In this document: positions 6,811 to 19,412 of the stretch, piece by piece
How the letters are laid out: each line of letters opens with the position of its first letter
Numbering within the stretch: the stretch's first letter is position 1
Source of the DNA: DASSFG01 sp035547915
GTDB lineage: Bacteria; Planctomycetota; Planctomycetia; Pirellulales; JAICIG01
Direction of reading: 5' to 3'
Assembly: GCA_035547915.1 (NCBI GenBank)
Contig: DASZTS010000145.1
Span: forward strand, 1 to 64,000
DNA length: 64,000 nucleotides
Notes under the pieces: model-generated
Told to the model about the DNA's origin: nothing
What the model saw: the letters and a program-made list of their open reading frames with translations, nothing else
Databases searched by the model: none
Program-made: the position numbers and the translations under genes

Positions 6811-7160
6811 TTAAACCCTTGAACGACCCGCAAAGAGTGACGGTCAACTGGGCGCATTGCTTGGGGGGGAGGCAGTGTTTTCATTCAGGATTCAGACCGA
6901 GCCCGTCGCGCCTGGACGGGTCAAAATCGAATTCTGAGCAGGGCAGGAAGAGCGAAAGGGCATTTCAGCCCTCTGACGCCACACCCTGCTTCGTTCGCTT
7001 CGTTGAACGTAGTTTTCGCGGCCCCCTTTAGGCAACGGCCTGTCCAAATCCAAGGTGGGCGTTCTGGCTCCGCGAAAGTGTCGCCGTGTGACACAATTGC
7101 CGCATCGAAAACTCGCGTCGCATCACCAAAGGGCTCAATCACTTGCGTTCGCCAGCCCGC
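6811..7160. other. Gap between origin and defence operon, no gene seen
   Basis: About 350 bp with no convincing reading frame. It holds GTGTC-N7-GACAC near 7078-7094, a short inverted repeat of unknown meaning. Base composition is mixed and lower in GC than the flanking genes in places. I see no RNA gene or mobile-element end. Confidence 0.5.
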
Positions 7161-7189
7161 TTGACAAGTCTATCAATGCTCAATAGACA
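7161..7189 (+). promoter_or_regulatory. Promoter with overlapping operator for defence operon
   Basis: A perfect TTGACA -35 (7161-7166) is followed after 17 nt by TAGACA (7184-7189) as a weak -10. The inverted repeat GTCTAT-N9-ATAGAC (7168-7173 and 7183-7188) fills the spacer and overlaps the -10. A repressor bound there would block polymerase. The HTH gene 28 bp downstream is the likely repressor of its own operon. Confidence 0.5.
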
Positions 7190-7216
7190 GAGAACTCCCA
7201 GGCAAGGAGCCATCGC

Positions 7217-7480
7217 ATGATCTATCAGCAATCGCTGAAAATCGAACGCCGCCTCGATCGCGTGCTGCGCTTGATTCGCACCGGTCGCTATTCGACGCCC
7301 ATGCTGGCCGAAGAAGTCGGCGTGTCGATCCCGACCATTTCCCGATGTGTCACGACGCTGCGCGCGAGGGGGCACGACATCCGAGCCGAAAATTGCGGGA
7401 CCGCCTGGCGCTATTTCCTGGTGTCGGCAGCATCGGCGAAGGCGCTTTCGGGCCAAATCACCCAGGCTGCAAGCGGGTAG
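7217..7480 (+). CDS. Small HTH transcriptional regulator of the defence operon
   Basis: The 87-residue product reads as an HTH_11/DeoR-like winged helix. RLDRVLRLIRTGRYSTPMLAEEVGVS is helix one and two, and TISRCVTTLRARGHDI is the recognition helix and wing. The ATG at 7217 follows a good CAAGGAGCC ribosome site. It stands 12 bp before the helicase gene and just after a promoter overlapped by an inverted repeat, so autoregulation of the operon is likely. WYL-type ligand-binding regulators often guard defence operons, but no such domain is attached here; only the DNA-binding part exists. Confidence 0.82.
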   Translation: MIYQQSLKIERRLDRVLRLIRTGRYSTPMLAEEVGVSIPTISRCVTTLRARGHDIRAENCGTAWRYFLVSAASAKALSGQITQAASG

Positions 7481-7492
7481 AAGGGAACACGC

Positions 7493-10998
<3,506 letters not shown>

Positions 10999-11002
<4 letters not shown>

Positions 11003-11097
11003 GCAAGAGGACGTTGCACAAAACCGTCGGCGATGAAAAAGTGCCACCGCTGGTGACACAATTGTGCCAGCACAACAATTTGGAGATCACAGTGTGA
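10999..11097 (+). CDS. Possible 32-aa coupling ORF between helicase and PLD genes
   Basis: An ATG at 10999 overlaps the helicase stop (ATGA). A 32-codon frame starting MSKRTLHKTVGDEKVPPL ends in TGA at 11095-11097, overlapping the GTG start of the PLD gene. The exact overlaps at both ends suggest a leader that couples translation across a gap of about 90 bp, or a genuine micro-protein. It is too short for family recognition. The alternative is that the PLD protein starts earlier, at GTG 11064. Confidence 0.4.
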
Positions 11098-12119
11098 ACG
11101 GTGACGCGGTGCTCGCTCGATGGGACATCCTACGCGACTTGGTACAATCGGCGCGCGACGATTGCACGATATTTACCCCATTTTATTCTATCGAAGGATT
11201 AAACTTAATCGAGCACTCGTTGCGGCGGTCGGTGGCCTTTAGTTTCTGGACACGTTTATCGCTGCGCGACTGGGCGACCGGCGTCTCCAATCCAGAAGCC
11301 CTCTGCAACTTTTTGGGCAGGCTCGATGGCACTCGGAGGCCAACACAACTCTTTGCGCATCGAAGCCTTCATGCCAAGGCATACTTTGCCGACGACGCCT
11401 CTGCCCTCGTTGGCTCCGCCAATTTGTCGAGAGGCGGTTTTGAGGCCAACGTCGAACTGATGATCCAACTCGCCGGGACTCCTGCTGCAAAGGCACGGAA
11501 GCTTCTAACCCTTGCCAGTACCCCAGGCGCGATCCTTGTCACGAACGACCACCTTTCAGGTTGGATATCGCGCCACGCGACGCTCATCAAGCACGCAAAA
11601 GCCAAGCTAAAAAGCGAATTAAAGGAAATCGACGTAGCGCAGCAAGAAACTGACCACGAATTCCCCGAGCCACCGATTGTTGAGCCAAATCAAGCACTTC
11701 TCGAGGAATTCGTGAAGTGGCTTGCCGACAATCGTACCTTGCCGGCTGCGTCCCATCTCATCATGCTGCACGAGGATCGCGTTGTTCAGCGCCAACAGGG
11801 TCACGTGAAGCAGTGTTTTGCAGCGGCTTTTCGTTTCCTACAGGAGCGCCCTGCATGGATGCAGGAGCTCGCCAATGCGGCCGGCGTTGGGGATGGAATG
11901 GTAACACCAAAAGGCAACCTATTACGTGAATGGACCGTGCATTTGCAGTCGCATGCTCGTGCATCCAACGACCTTTATAACTACTCTACTTTACTGCGCG
12001 AGCTTCCGGAGAGCCGCGGTGGCACACACCGAGGAGGGGGCGGTGCGGGCACCACATTGAAACGGATACTTCCACTTGTCGCGCGCTTCGTCTTGCAGCG
12101 CGCCCAACAGAATCGGTGA
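11094..12119 (+). CDS. Phospholipase D-like nuclease protein (DrmC-like)
   Basis: The 341-residue product, from GTG 11094 with GGAG 8 nt upstream, contains one HKD motif, HAKAYFADD, near residue 93. SANLSRGGFEANVE follows, the GS-N block of PLD enzymes. A single motif means the active site would be built by a dimer, as in bacterial Nuc and in DrmC of DISARM. The C-terminal half is helical and unassigned (VARFVLQRAQQNR at the end). An earlier GTG at 11064 is an alternative start. It overlaps the methylase gene by 4 nt. Inferred role: a nuclease or DNA-binding subunit of the defence operon. Codon use looks more AT-rich than the helicase gene before it. Confidence 0.85.
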   Translation: MNGDAVLARWDILRDLVQSARDDCTIFTPFYSIEGLNLIEHSLRRSVAFSFWTRLSLRDWATGVSNPEALCNFLGRLDGTRRPTQLFAHRSLHAKAYFADDASALVGSANLSRGGFEANVELMIQLAGTPAAKARKLLTLASTPGAILVTNDHLSGWISRHATLIKHAKAKLKSELKEIDVAQQETDHEFPEPPIVEPNQALLEEFVKWLADNRTLPAASHLIMLHEDRVVQRQQGHVKQCFAAAFRFLQERPAWMQELANAAGVGDGMVTPKGNLLREWTVHLQSHARASNDLYNYSTLLRELPESRGGTHRGGGGAGTTLKRILPLVARFVLQRAQQNR

Positions 12120-12124
12120 ATTCC

Positions 12125-15115
12125 ATGCGAGCACCATTTAGACGCAAATTAATAGAAGTTGCCTTGCCGCTTAAGGCCATCAACGAGGCATCTGCACGAG
12201 AGAAGTCCATCCGACACGGCCATCCGAGCACGCTCCATCTATGGTGGGCGCGTCGACCATTGGCTGCCTGCCGGGCAGTCCTCTTTGCCTCGTTGGTCGA
12301 TGATCCGGATAGCGACCCCGCCTATCGTAAGATAGATGGAGCCGTCGACGAAGATCGCGCAGGCATCAAACGTGCCGCTCTCTTCAACCTGCTTGAGGAG
12401 CTCGTTCAATGGGACAATTCAACCAGTCCTCGCGTCATTAACTCGGCGCGAGCCGAAATAGCCCGGTGTATCGCATCTCGCAAAATCGAGAATGGCGAGT
12501 TTGCCAAAGAGTCTGTTGTCGTTGGCAAAGAGAAGGGATCAAAGCACCCCCGCGGACCGGCATCCGGAGATGGGACCACAGCTTGGGAAATGGTGCTTAT
12601 GAATGCCTCGCCTGAGCTCGTCAATGCATTCTTAGCAGAGTACGCTCCGCCGGTCCTTGATCCCTTCTGTGGCGGTGGGTCGATTCCTCTAGAGGCACAG
12701 AGGCTGGGCCTGCGAGCGTATGCTAGCGACCTGAATCCCGTCCCAGTGCTAATCACCAAGGCACTCATTGAGATTCCACCCGCTTTCGCCGGCCAGCCTC
12801 CAGTGAATCCAGAATGGCAATCGCATTCCGACGCGCAGAAAGTCGTTACGACGTGGCAGGGAGCGCAGGGGCTGGCCGACGATGTACGTTATTACGGCCG
12901 TTGGATGCGCTGTGAAGCCGAAAAACGGATTGGCCATCTCTACCCCAGAGTCAAGATCACCAAGGACGCGTCGCTAGATCGACCTGACCTGCAAGAATAC
13001 GTGGGGCAAGAATTGACGGCAATCGCATGGATATGGGCCAGGACAATTCAATGCCCTAGTCCCGCGTGTGCCGCCAAAACGCCTATTGCTAAAACATTTG
13101 AATTATCCGGCAAGAAGGGCAACGAAGCGCACATCGAACCGATAATTGATTCCAAGAAAAGGCAAGTGCAGTTTCGCGTCGTGCGCGGGCAGACGCCACT
13201 CCGCGACGGGAATGTTAACCGTCGGGGAGCCCAATGTTTGCTTTGCGGATCAGTCATTCCGCTCGATCATATTCGCGACGAAGCAACAAATGGGCGCATG
13301 GGCCAGCAACTGATGGCCATAGTTGCTGAGGGGCGTAGAAATCGGGTATACGTGTCTCCAACGACGGATCAAACCAGCGCCGCTGAGGCCGCCGCAGATA
13401 TCGAAATCTGGAAGCCATCGACAACGCTACCGGATCAAGCGCTCGGATTCCGCGTTCAGCGATACGGAATGACCTCCCACTCCGCCCTCTTCACGCCTCG
13501 TCAGCTCGTCGCACTAAGCACACTTGCGGACCTCGTTCGTGAGATTACAAAGGCACGGCAAGGGCCCATCGCGGCTGATCCCGAGCGCGTCGTCGCAATC
13601 GCCACTTATCTGGCATTCGCATTGAGCAAGGCTGCAAACTACTGGTCATCGCTCTGCTCCTGGTACGTGAAACTCGAAAAGATGGTAAGTACATTCGGTC
13701 TGCCGACGCTTTCAATGGTCTGGGATTTTGCCGAGGCTAATCCTTTTAGTGACTCATCGGGCAATTGGATGCTTGGAGTCGAACAGGCCGCCTCGGCATT
13801 AGACTCGCTCTTTCCCAGCGTCACGCTTGGGCGCGTATCTCAACTGGATGCCGCTCATCACCCAATGGCGGATATGGGGCCGCCGGTTATTTCAACTGAT
13901 CCTCCATATTACGACAACATCGGCTATGCAAACTTGTCGGATTTCTTCTACGTGTGGTTGCGACGGTGCTTAGGAGACGCATACCCAATGCTATTTAGCA
14001 CTGTTCTAACGCCAAAGGACGCCGAATTGATCGCAGAACCTGGTCGTTTCGATAATGACCGACGGCGGGCGGTGGAGCATTTCGAGGAGGGCGCGTCAAG
14101 CGCGTTTACTCGGTTTCGCAGTAACGCGAATGAAGAATATCCGATGACCGTGTTCTATGCATTTAAACAGCAGGAAACGGACGAAGGTGATGACGATGAC
14201 CAGCAGTCGCATGTGTCGTCAGGGTGGGAGAAGATGCTAACGAGCCTCATTTCGGCCGGATGCTCGATTCAAGGCACATGGCCGATTCGCACGGAGCAGT
14301 CGGGTGGTTTGCGTGAATCAAAACGCAATGCCCTCGCATCTTCTATTGCGCTCGTCTGCAGACCTCGACCGGCTGATGCTCCTCTTGCCACGCGAAAACA
14401 GTTTATGGATGCCCTTCGGAGCGAATTGCCGGATGCTCTTCGTGACCTTCAGAGCGGGAACGTGGCTCCCGTCGATATGGCGCAATCGGCCATCGGTCCT
14501 GGTATGGCAGTATTCACACGTTACTCGAAAGTCATCGAATCGGACGGAACCCAAATGGCGACTCGAACTGCCCTACGAATTATCAATCAGGTGCTTGATG
14601 AAGTGCTAGCGGAGCAGGAAGGGGACTTTGACACTGATACTCGCTGGGCACTAGCCTGGTTTGAGCAATTTGGAACCAAAGAAGAGTCGTTTGGAGTGGC
14701 CGAGACGCTGAGCAAGGCGAAAAACACCGCAATCAATGGTCTCGTTGATGCGGGTATTGTGCATGCCAAAGGTGGAAAAGTGCGCCTTGTCGGCAGGGCC
14801 GAGCTTCCCAGTGATTGGAATCCTTCGACTGACAAACGTCTGACCGTCTGGGAAACTACACAACATTTAATTCGGACGCTCCAAAGTGAAGGCGAGGGTG
14901 AGACCGCAACGTTGCTTAACAGGCTGGGTGGGTTCGGGGAGGTGGCGCGCGAGCTAGCCTACCGTCTCTATTCGATCTGCGAGCGGAAGAAATGGGCAGA
15001 GGAGGCGATGGCGTACAACAGCCTAGTTATCGCGTGGCCGGAGGTCTCAAAGCTTGCGCTTTCAATACGGAACCGGCAATCTGCGGCGCAGCCACAACAG
15101 GAACTTTTTACCTGA
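12125..15115 (+). CDS. DUF1156/COG1743 adenine-specific DNA methyltransferase with Zn ribbon
   Basis: This 996-residue protein opens with the DUF1156 signature: KLIEVALPLKAINEASAREK then HPSTLHLWWARRPLAACRAV. The SAM-binding motif DPFCGGGSIPLEAQ lies near residue 178 and the catalytic DPPY (STDPPYYDN) near 590. This is the order of amino-methyltransferases of the COG1743 type. CPSPAC near 310 and CLLCG near 371 supply the zinc ribbon typical of the family. Known role: modification of host DNA in predicted antiphage systems. A GTG at 12116, overlapping the PLD stop, is an alternative start. The stop precedes the ATPase gene by 13 bp. No restriction endonuclease gene is adjacent. Confidence 0.93.
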   Translation: MRAPFRRKLIEVALPLKAINEASAREKSIRHGHPSTLHLWWARRPLAACRAVLFASLVDDPDSDPAYRKIDGAVDEDRAGIKRAALFNLLEELVQWDNSTSPRVINSARAEIARCIASRKIENGEFAKESVVVGKEKGSKHPRGPASGDGTTAWEMVLMNASPELVNAFLAEYAPPVLDPFCGGGSIPLEAQRLGLRAYASDLNPVPVLITKALIEIPPAFAGQPPVNPEWQSHSDAQKVVTTWQGAQGLADDVRYYGRWMRCEAEKRIGHLYPRVKITKDASLDRPDLQEYVGQELTAIAWIWARTIQCPSPACAAKTPIAKTFELSGKKGNEAHIEPIIDSKKRQVQFRVVRGQTPLRDGNVNRRGAQCLLCGSVIPLDHIRDEATNGRMGQQLMAIVAEGRRNRVYVSPTTDQTSAAEAAADIEIWKPSTTLPDQALGFRVQRYGMTSHSALFTPRQLVALSTLADLVREITKARQGPIAADPERVVAIATYLAFALSKAANYWSSLCSWYVKLEKMVSTFGLPTLSMVWDFAEANPFSDSSGNWMLGVEQAASALDSLFPSVTLGRVSQLDAAHHPMADMGPPVISTDPPYYDNIGYANLSDFFYVWLRRCLGDAYPMLFSTVLTPKDAELIAEPGRFDNDRRRAVEHFEEGASSAFTRFRSNANEEYPMTVFYAFKQQETDEGDDDDQQSHVSSGWEKMLTSLISAGCSIQGTWPIRTEQSGGLRESKRNALASSIALVCRPRPADAPLATRKQFMDALRSELPDALRDLQSGNVAPVDMAQSAIGPGMAVFTRYSKVIESDGTQMATRTALRIINQVLDEVLAEQEGDFDTDTRWALAWFEQFGTKEESFGVAETLSKAKNTAINGLVDAGIVHAKGGKVRLVGRAELPSDWNPSTDKRLTVWETTQHLIRTLQSEGEGETATLLNRLGGFGEVARELAYRLYSICERKKWAEEAMAYNSLVIAWPEVSKLALSIRNRQSAAQPQQELFT

Positions 15116-15128
15116 GGGGTCGTGAGGG

Positions 15129-18100
15129 ATGGCAATTTCAAACCGTGAGCGGGTAGGCAAAGGGCTGGACCTGTTGGCAGCCGGCCTGCGTCCATTCGTC
15201 GAACGCGAGCTGAAGTCGCATCTTGGCGATAACTGGCACGCGGCGCTACCTGACAACTCCGGTCGCAGCCCGAAGCCAAAGCCGGCGAGCCTGAACGATC
15301 CGCAAATTCTGCTTGGGCTCCTTTGGGATCAGTGGAACGCCGTATTCAGGGTTACGCTAGGCCCAGCCGAGCGGAGCATCGTCAGCGAGTTACGAGATGC
15401 TCGCAATCGCTGGGCACACAACGAGCAATTCAGCAGCAACGACGCCATCCGCGCGCTCGATTCAATGGAGCGGATGCTGAACGCTGTGTCTGCCGCCGAT
15501 TCCGCCGCGGAAGTCGGGCAAATGCGGATGGACGTGATGCGGACGCTTTTCGACGACCAGCGTCGGCAGGAAATGCGAAAAAAATCCGCACAGCCAACCG
15601 AGGGCAAACCGCAGGGTGGCCTGAGACCGTGGCGCGAGGTCGTCACGCCCCATCCCGACGTTGCCAGCGGTCGCTATCAGCAGGCCGAATTCGCCGCCGA
15701 CTTGTGGCAAGTTTACCAGGGTGAGGGTTCAGATGAATACAAGCATCCGACCGAATTCTTCCGGCGAACCTTTCTCACCGAAGGATTGAGGCGTCTGCTT
15801 TCGCAAGGCATCTTGCGACTGACCGGGCAAGGTGGTGATCCGGTTGTCGAACTCCAGACAAACTTTGGCGGTGGCAAGACGCACTCAATGCTGGCGCTCT
15901 ATCACCTGGTTTCCGGCACATCACCGGCCGACCTGCCCGGCGCCGAAGAGCTGGTTAAGGAGGTGGGTGTTGCCCTACCCAAAACCGTCCGCCGCGCCGT
16001 TTTTGTGGGCACGCAGATTTCGCCGGGCAAGCCGCACAAAAAGCCCGACGGCACGACCGTCCGCACGGTGTGGGGCGAGATCGCCTGGCAGCTCGGAGGC
16101 AAAGAAGGATATAAGCTCGTGAAGGAAGACGACGAACGGGCCACGAATCCCGGCAACTCGCTCAAAGAAGTCTTCAACAAATATGGCCCCTGCCTGATCC
16201 TGATCGACGAATGGGTGGCCTATGCCCGCCAGCTTCACGGCACGGCCGACCTGCCGGCCGGCACGTTTGAAACGCAGTTCACATTCGCCCAGGCTCTCAG
16301 CGAAGCCGCTAAGGCGGCCAAGAACACGTTGCTGGTCGTCAGCATTCCGGCTTCCGAAAGTCCGCACCAGAAGGCCGAGCGCAGCGTCACCGACATCGAA
16401 GTGGGCGGGGAGAGGGGGCGCGAGGCGCTCGCCCGCTTGAAAAACGCGATTGGCCGCGTCGAGGCTTCCTGGCGGCCAGCCAGCCCCGACGAGGGCTTCG
16501 AAATTGTACGCCGTCGGCTGTTTCAGCCGCTCTCCGGTGACCAGTTCGTCGCGCGCGATGCGGTGGCCCGCGCATTTGTGGATTTGTACGGCGCACAGCA
16601 GCAGGAATTCCCCACCGACTGCCGAGAAGCGGACTACGAGCGCCGGATGAAGATGGCCTATCCCATTCACCCAGAACTGTTCGATCGCCTCTACAGCGAC
16701 TGGTCAACGCTCGACAAGTTTCAACGGACACGTGGCGTGTTGAGGTTGATGGCTGCCGTGATCCATTCTCTCTGGGAACGCCAGGATAGTAATCTGCTGA
16801 TCCTTCCGGGCAATGTTCCAGTCGATGACCAGGTGGTGCAATGGGAACTGACCCGCTACTTGGAAGACCAATGGGCACCGGTACTTGAAAAAGACGTGGA
16901 CGGGGCCAATTCATTGCCTCTGGCGCTCGACCGCGATAATCCTAATCTCGGCCGCTACTCCGCCAGCCGTCGCGTGGCCCGGACGATCTATATGGGTTCG
17001 GCGCCGACCATGCGCGCCGCCCACCGTGGCATCGACGAACGGCAGGTTAAGCTGGGTTGTGTACAGCCCGGCGAGGCGGTCGCCACCTTTGGCGACGCGC
17101 TACGGCGATTGACCGACAGTGCCACCTATCTGTATGTCGATGGTAAGCGTTACTGGTATTCGACCCAGCCCACGGTGACGCGCCTGGCCGACGACCGCGC
17201 TGGGCAATTGTCTGACGACCAGGTAACCGACGAGATCGTCAAACGCCTGCGTGGCGAAGCCCGGACGCGGGCTGACTTCTCGAAAGTCCATGTCTGCGTT
17301 CCAAGCAGCGACATTCCCGACGAGAAGGAAGCCCGGCTTGTCATCCTTGGGCCTGACTTCCCCCACGCCAATCGCGACGAAAAAAGCGCCGCCCGCCGCG
17401 AAGCCGCGGCGATCCTCGAATCACGTGGAACGGCGCGTCGCAACTACAAGAACACGCTTGTATTTCTGGCTGGCGACACCAATCGGCTCCGCGAGTTGGA
17501 GCAATCTGTCCGACAATATTTGGCTTGGACCTCCATTTGGGACGAACGCGTTCCGCTAAACCTCGACCAATTCCAGACGCGGCAGGCCGAAACTAAGCGC
17601 CAAAGCGCCGACGAATCCGTCGATTTGCGCATCGCGGAGGCATACCATTGGCTACTTGTTCCGGGGCAACCCGATCCAAAAGAAGAAACCATTTTCTGGA
17701 CCGACTTGAAATTGCAAGGCCAGGATAGCTTGGCCACCCGTGCGGCCAAGAAACTAAGGAGCGAGGAATGCTTGCTGGTGCAGATGGGTGCCGTCCGGCT
17801 CCGCGCCGAACTTGACCGAGTGCCCTTGTGGACCGGCAACCATGTGAGCACCAAGCAGCTTTGTGAATACATGGCCCGCTATCTCTACCTGCCACGCTTG
17901 CGCGACGAACAGGTTTTGATTGCGGCCATCCAGGAAGGCGTGGCCAGCCTTATGTGGAGCGAAACGTTTGCGTATGCGGAAGCGTGGGACGAGCAGCGAA
18001 ATCGCTACCAAGGTCTTCGTGCCGGGCAGGCCGCACGCATCATTCCCGACGACCGTAGCCTGCTCGTTAAGCCGGAAGCGGCGTCGGCCCAGCTTACCCA

Positions 18101-18476
18101 GGACGCAGCCGCCTCGGCACAAGGCAATAGCGGCGGTACATCATCCCCATCCCAATCAGGGGCAGGGGCCTCGACCACGAATCCAACGACCGGCGGCGGT
18201 GCTTCAACCCATCTAACTCCATCGCACGACGAGACCGCAAAGCCCCGCCGGTTCCACGGCTCAGTGCAGGTCGATCCCATGCGCCTCGGCCGCGACGCAT
18301 CCCGGATCGCCGAAGAAGTCGTTCAACACCTCACCGGCATGGTCGGCTCCAGGGTCGTAATCGCCATCGAGATTCAAGCCGAGCTTGCCGACGGGGCGGG
18401 CGACAAACTCGTCCGCGACGTAACCGAGAACTGCCGAACGCTTAAATTCACGGACTATGGATTTGAGCAGGAATAA
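15129..18476 (+). CDS. DUF499/COG1483 AAA+ ATPase with N-terminal Swt1-like HEPN region
   Basis: This 1115-residue protein begins with about 130 residues resembling the Swt1-type HEPN domain. It includes RDARNRWAHNEQF near residue 90, whose R-N-x3-H pattern is the RNase signature of active HEPN proteins. The DUF499 ATPase follows, with Walker A FGGGKTHS near 247 and Walker B LILIDEWVAYAR near 355. After residue 960 a low-complexity linker (Gly/Ser/Thr/Pro) leads to a C-terminal beta-rich segment ending TDYGFEQE. DUF499 ATPases accompany COG1743 methylases and resemble PglY/BrxC of phage-exclusion systems. Inferred role: the operon's large ATP-dependent switch, with HEPN as a possible toxic effector. 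Confidence 0.9.
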   Translation: MAISNRERVGKGLDLLAAGLRPFVERELKSHLGDNWHAALPDNSGRSPKPKPASLNDPQILLGLLWDQWNAVFRVTLGPAERSIVSELRDARNRWAHNEQFSSNDAIRALDSMERMLNAVSAADSAAEVGQMRMDVMRTLFDDQRRQEMRKKSAQPTEGKPQGGLRPWREVVTPHPDVASGRYQQAEFAADLWQVYQGEGSDEYKHPTEFFRRTFLTEGLRRLLSQGILRLTGQGGDPVVELQTNFGGGKTHSMLALYHLVSGTSPADLPGAEELVKEVGVALPKTVRRAVFVGTQISPGKPHKKPDGTTVRTVWGEIAWQLGGKEGYKLVKEDDERATNPGNSLKEVFNKYGPCLILIDEWVAYARQLHGTADLPAGTFETQFTFAQALSEAAKAAKNTLLVVSIPASESPHQKAERSVTDIEVGGERGREALARLKNAIGRVEASWRPASPDEGFEIVRRRLFQPLSGDQFVARDAVARAFVDLYGAQQQEFPTDCREADYERRMKMAYPIHPELFDRLYSDWSTLDKFQRTRGVLRLMAAVIHSLWERQDSNLLILPGNVPVDDQVVQWELTRYLEDQWAPVLEKDVDGANSLPLALDRDNPNLGRYSASRRVARTIYMGSAPTMRAAHRGIDERQVKLGCVQPGEAVATFGDALRRLTDSATYLYVDGKRYWYSTQPTVTRLADDRAGQLSDDQVTDEIVKRLRGEARTRADFSKVHVCVPSSDIPDEKEARLVILGPDFPHANRDEKSAARREAAAILESRGTARRNYKNTLVFLAGDTNRLRELEQSVRQYLAWTSIWDERVPLNLDQFQTRQAETKRQSADESVDLRIAEAYHWLLVPGQPDPKEETIFWTDLKLQGQDSLATRAAKKLRSEECLLVQMGAVRLRAELDRVPLWTGNHVSTKQLCEYMARYLYLPRLRDEQVLIAAIQEGVASLMWSETFAYAEAWDEQRNRYQGLRAGQAARIIPDDRSLLVKPEAASAQLTQDAAASAQGNSGGTSSPSQSGAGASTTNPTTGGGASTHLTPSHDETAKPRRFHGSVQVDPMRLGRDASRIAEEVVQHLTGMVGSRVVIAIEIQAELADGAGDKLVRDVTENCRTLKFTDYGFEQE

Positions 18477-18570
18477 AGCCCGCAGTGAGCAAAAGCGCCG
18501 GACGAAGCCTACACGTGCCGGTTGCACTTTTTCTTGACTTGGCCGCCGATCCATTGCACCCTCACGCGGC

Positions 18571-18774
18571 ATGACATCGCCGCACACCCTGTCGTCCATC
18601 GCACGAGAAGCCAACCATCTGGCCCGCAATGCCGGGGCAGGCGACAGCGTGGTCTTCCAGAAAATCGCCACCGTGTCGATGTGCGTGCTGGCGGTTGCCT
18701 CTGGCGCGCACGTCCTGATGCAGCTTTGGCGCGACCTCCACCGCGAGGAAAAACAAGCCGCCCGGAGCCGATAG
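18571..18774 (+). CDS. Small single-pass membrane protein, unknown (67 aa)
   Basis: The 67-residue product starts MTSPHTLSSIAREANHL and carries one hydrophobic stretch (VSMCVLAVASGAHVLMQLW, about residues 35-53) followed by a basic tail. It begins 94 bp after the ATPase stop, possibly in the same transcript. No ribosome site is obvious. Small membrane proteins accompany some defence operons as effectors, but this one cannot be assigned to any. The support is moderate: a start, a plausible TM helix and no rival gene. Confidence 0.45.
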   Translation: MTSPHTLSSIAREANHLARNAGAGDSVVFQKIATVSMCVLAVASGAHVLMQLWRDLHREEKQAARSR

Positions 18775-18790
18775 GGAACGGGCGGTTAAT

Positions 18791-18923
18791 CCCCACGGGA
18801 ACCCCGGCTCGCCTGCGCGCTGCCCTGTGACCCGCTGGCAGGCCGGCCGGACATTGACCGACTCGCTGCCGCGAGCGGCTCTTGCCGGCCCGCTGCGCTT
18901 TCGCTCGGTGGCCGCCCGTGGGG
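18791..18923 (+). ncRNA. Candidate structured RNA/leader with three nested stems
   Basis: CCCCACGGG (18791-18799) pairs perfectly with CCCGTGGGG (18915-18923). Inside, GGCCGGC (18841-18847) pairs with GCCGGCC (18884-18890). Innermost, CTCGC (18862-18866) pairs with GCGAG (18871-18875) around TGCC. Three properly nested helices over 133 nt suggest a folded RNA, although inverted repeats look alike on both strands, so the strand is a guess. On the plus strand it lies 28 nt before a 33-codon ORF (18951-19051) with AAAGG upstream, as a leader would. I know no named family that fits. Confidence 0.45.
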
Positions 18924-18950
18924 CTGAACCTTCCCTGAAAGGCACCTCTA

Positions 18951-19051
18951 TGAACGACCCAAGGCCAGGCCCGACCTGGCATCCTCAGCCTTTTCAGCGT
19001 CCATTAAAGAAAAAGACGCCTGACGATCCATCGTCAGACGCCTGCAGGTGA
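18951..19051 (+). CDS. Possible 33-aa ORF behind structured element
   Basis: The ATG at 18951 follows AAAGGCACCTCT and reads MNDPRPGPTWHPQPFQRPLKK before ending at 19051. It runs through a hairpin that serves as a terminator on the other strand. It could be a leader peptide or the remains of a longer gene. No family is recognised. Confidence 0.2.
19004..19042 (-). terminator. Rho-independent terminator of the two-TM protein gene
   Basis: Read leftward, a 13-bp stem (arms 19030-19042 and 19015-19027, two G-U pairs, 2-nt loop) is followed by TTTTTCTTTAAT. It lies 40 bp past the stop of the leftward gene at 19082. On the plus strand the two G-U pairs become A-C mismatches, so the minus strand is the intended one. 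Confidence 0.8.
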
Positions 19052-19081
19052 TGACACGAGCCGTCTTTGTAGGGCCAGCCT

Positions 19082-19357
19082 TTACCAGCGTTTCTTTATG
19101 AACGTAGACCCGATCATCACCGCACCCACTCCCCCGGATACCAGCATGCCCAGAAAGAATATGACAGCCCCAAGCATTGCTCCATCAATCCGGGCCTGGT
19201 TTTCCTTGTCCAAACCCGTCAATGACTGAGCCACCTTCTCGAAGCCCGAAAAGGCATTCACCTGATTCTGCATGTGAGCGCCCGACGCCATGCACAACAG
19301 CATCAGACAGAAGAAAACCGTCGCCACCACCAACCCAATCCCACCCGCGATCCGCAT
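19082..19357 (-). CDS. Two-TM membrane protein, unknown (91 aa)
   Basis: I place the start at ATG 19357, behind the very strong AGAAAGGAGGGAGG ribosome site; the frame extends further upstream but lacks one. The 91-residue product has two hydrophobic segments (about residues 5-25 and 62-82) enclosing a polar loop with FEKVAQSLTGLDKENQARIDG, and ends in FIKKRW. A clear terminator follows. It is divergent from the XRE regulator at 19477, with a shared inverted-repeat control region between them. That suggests a regulated membrane protein of the island. The family is unknown. Confidence 0.7.
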   Translation of the reverse strand: MRIAGGIGLVVATVFFCLMLLCMASGAHMQNQVNAFSGFEKVAQSLTGLDKENQARIDGAMLGAVIFFLGMLVSGGVGAVMIGSTFIKKRW

Positions 19358-19412
19358 GACCTCCCTCCTTTCTGGCGATCTCCCGCGGCCACCGCGGCCC
19401 TTGGGAGTAACG

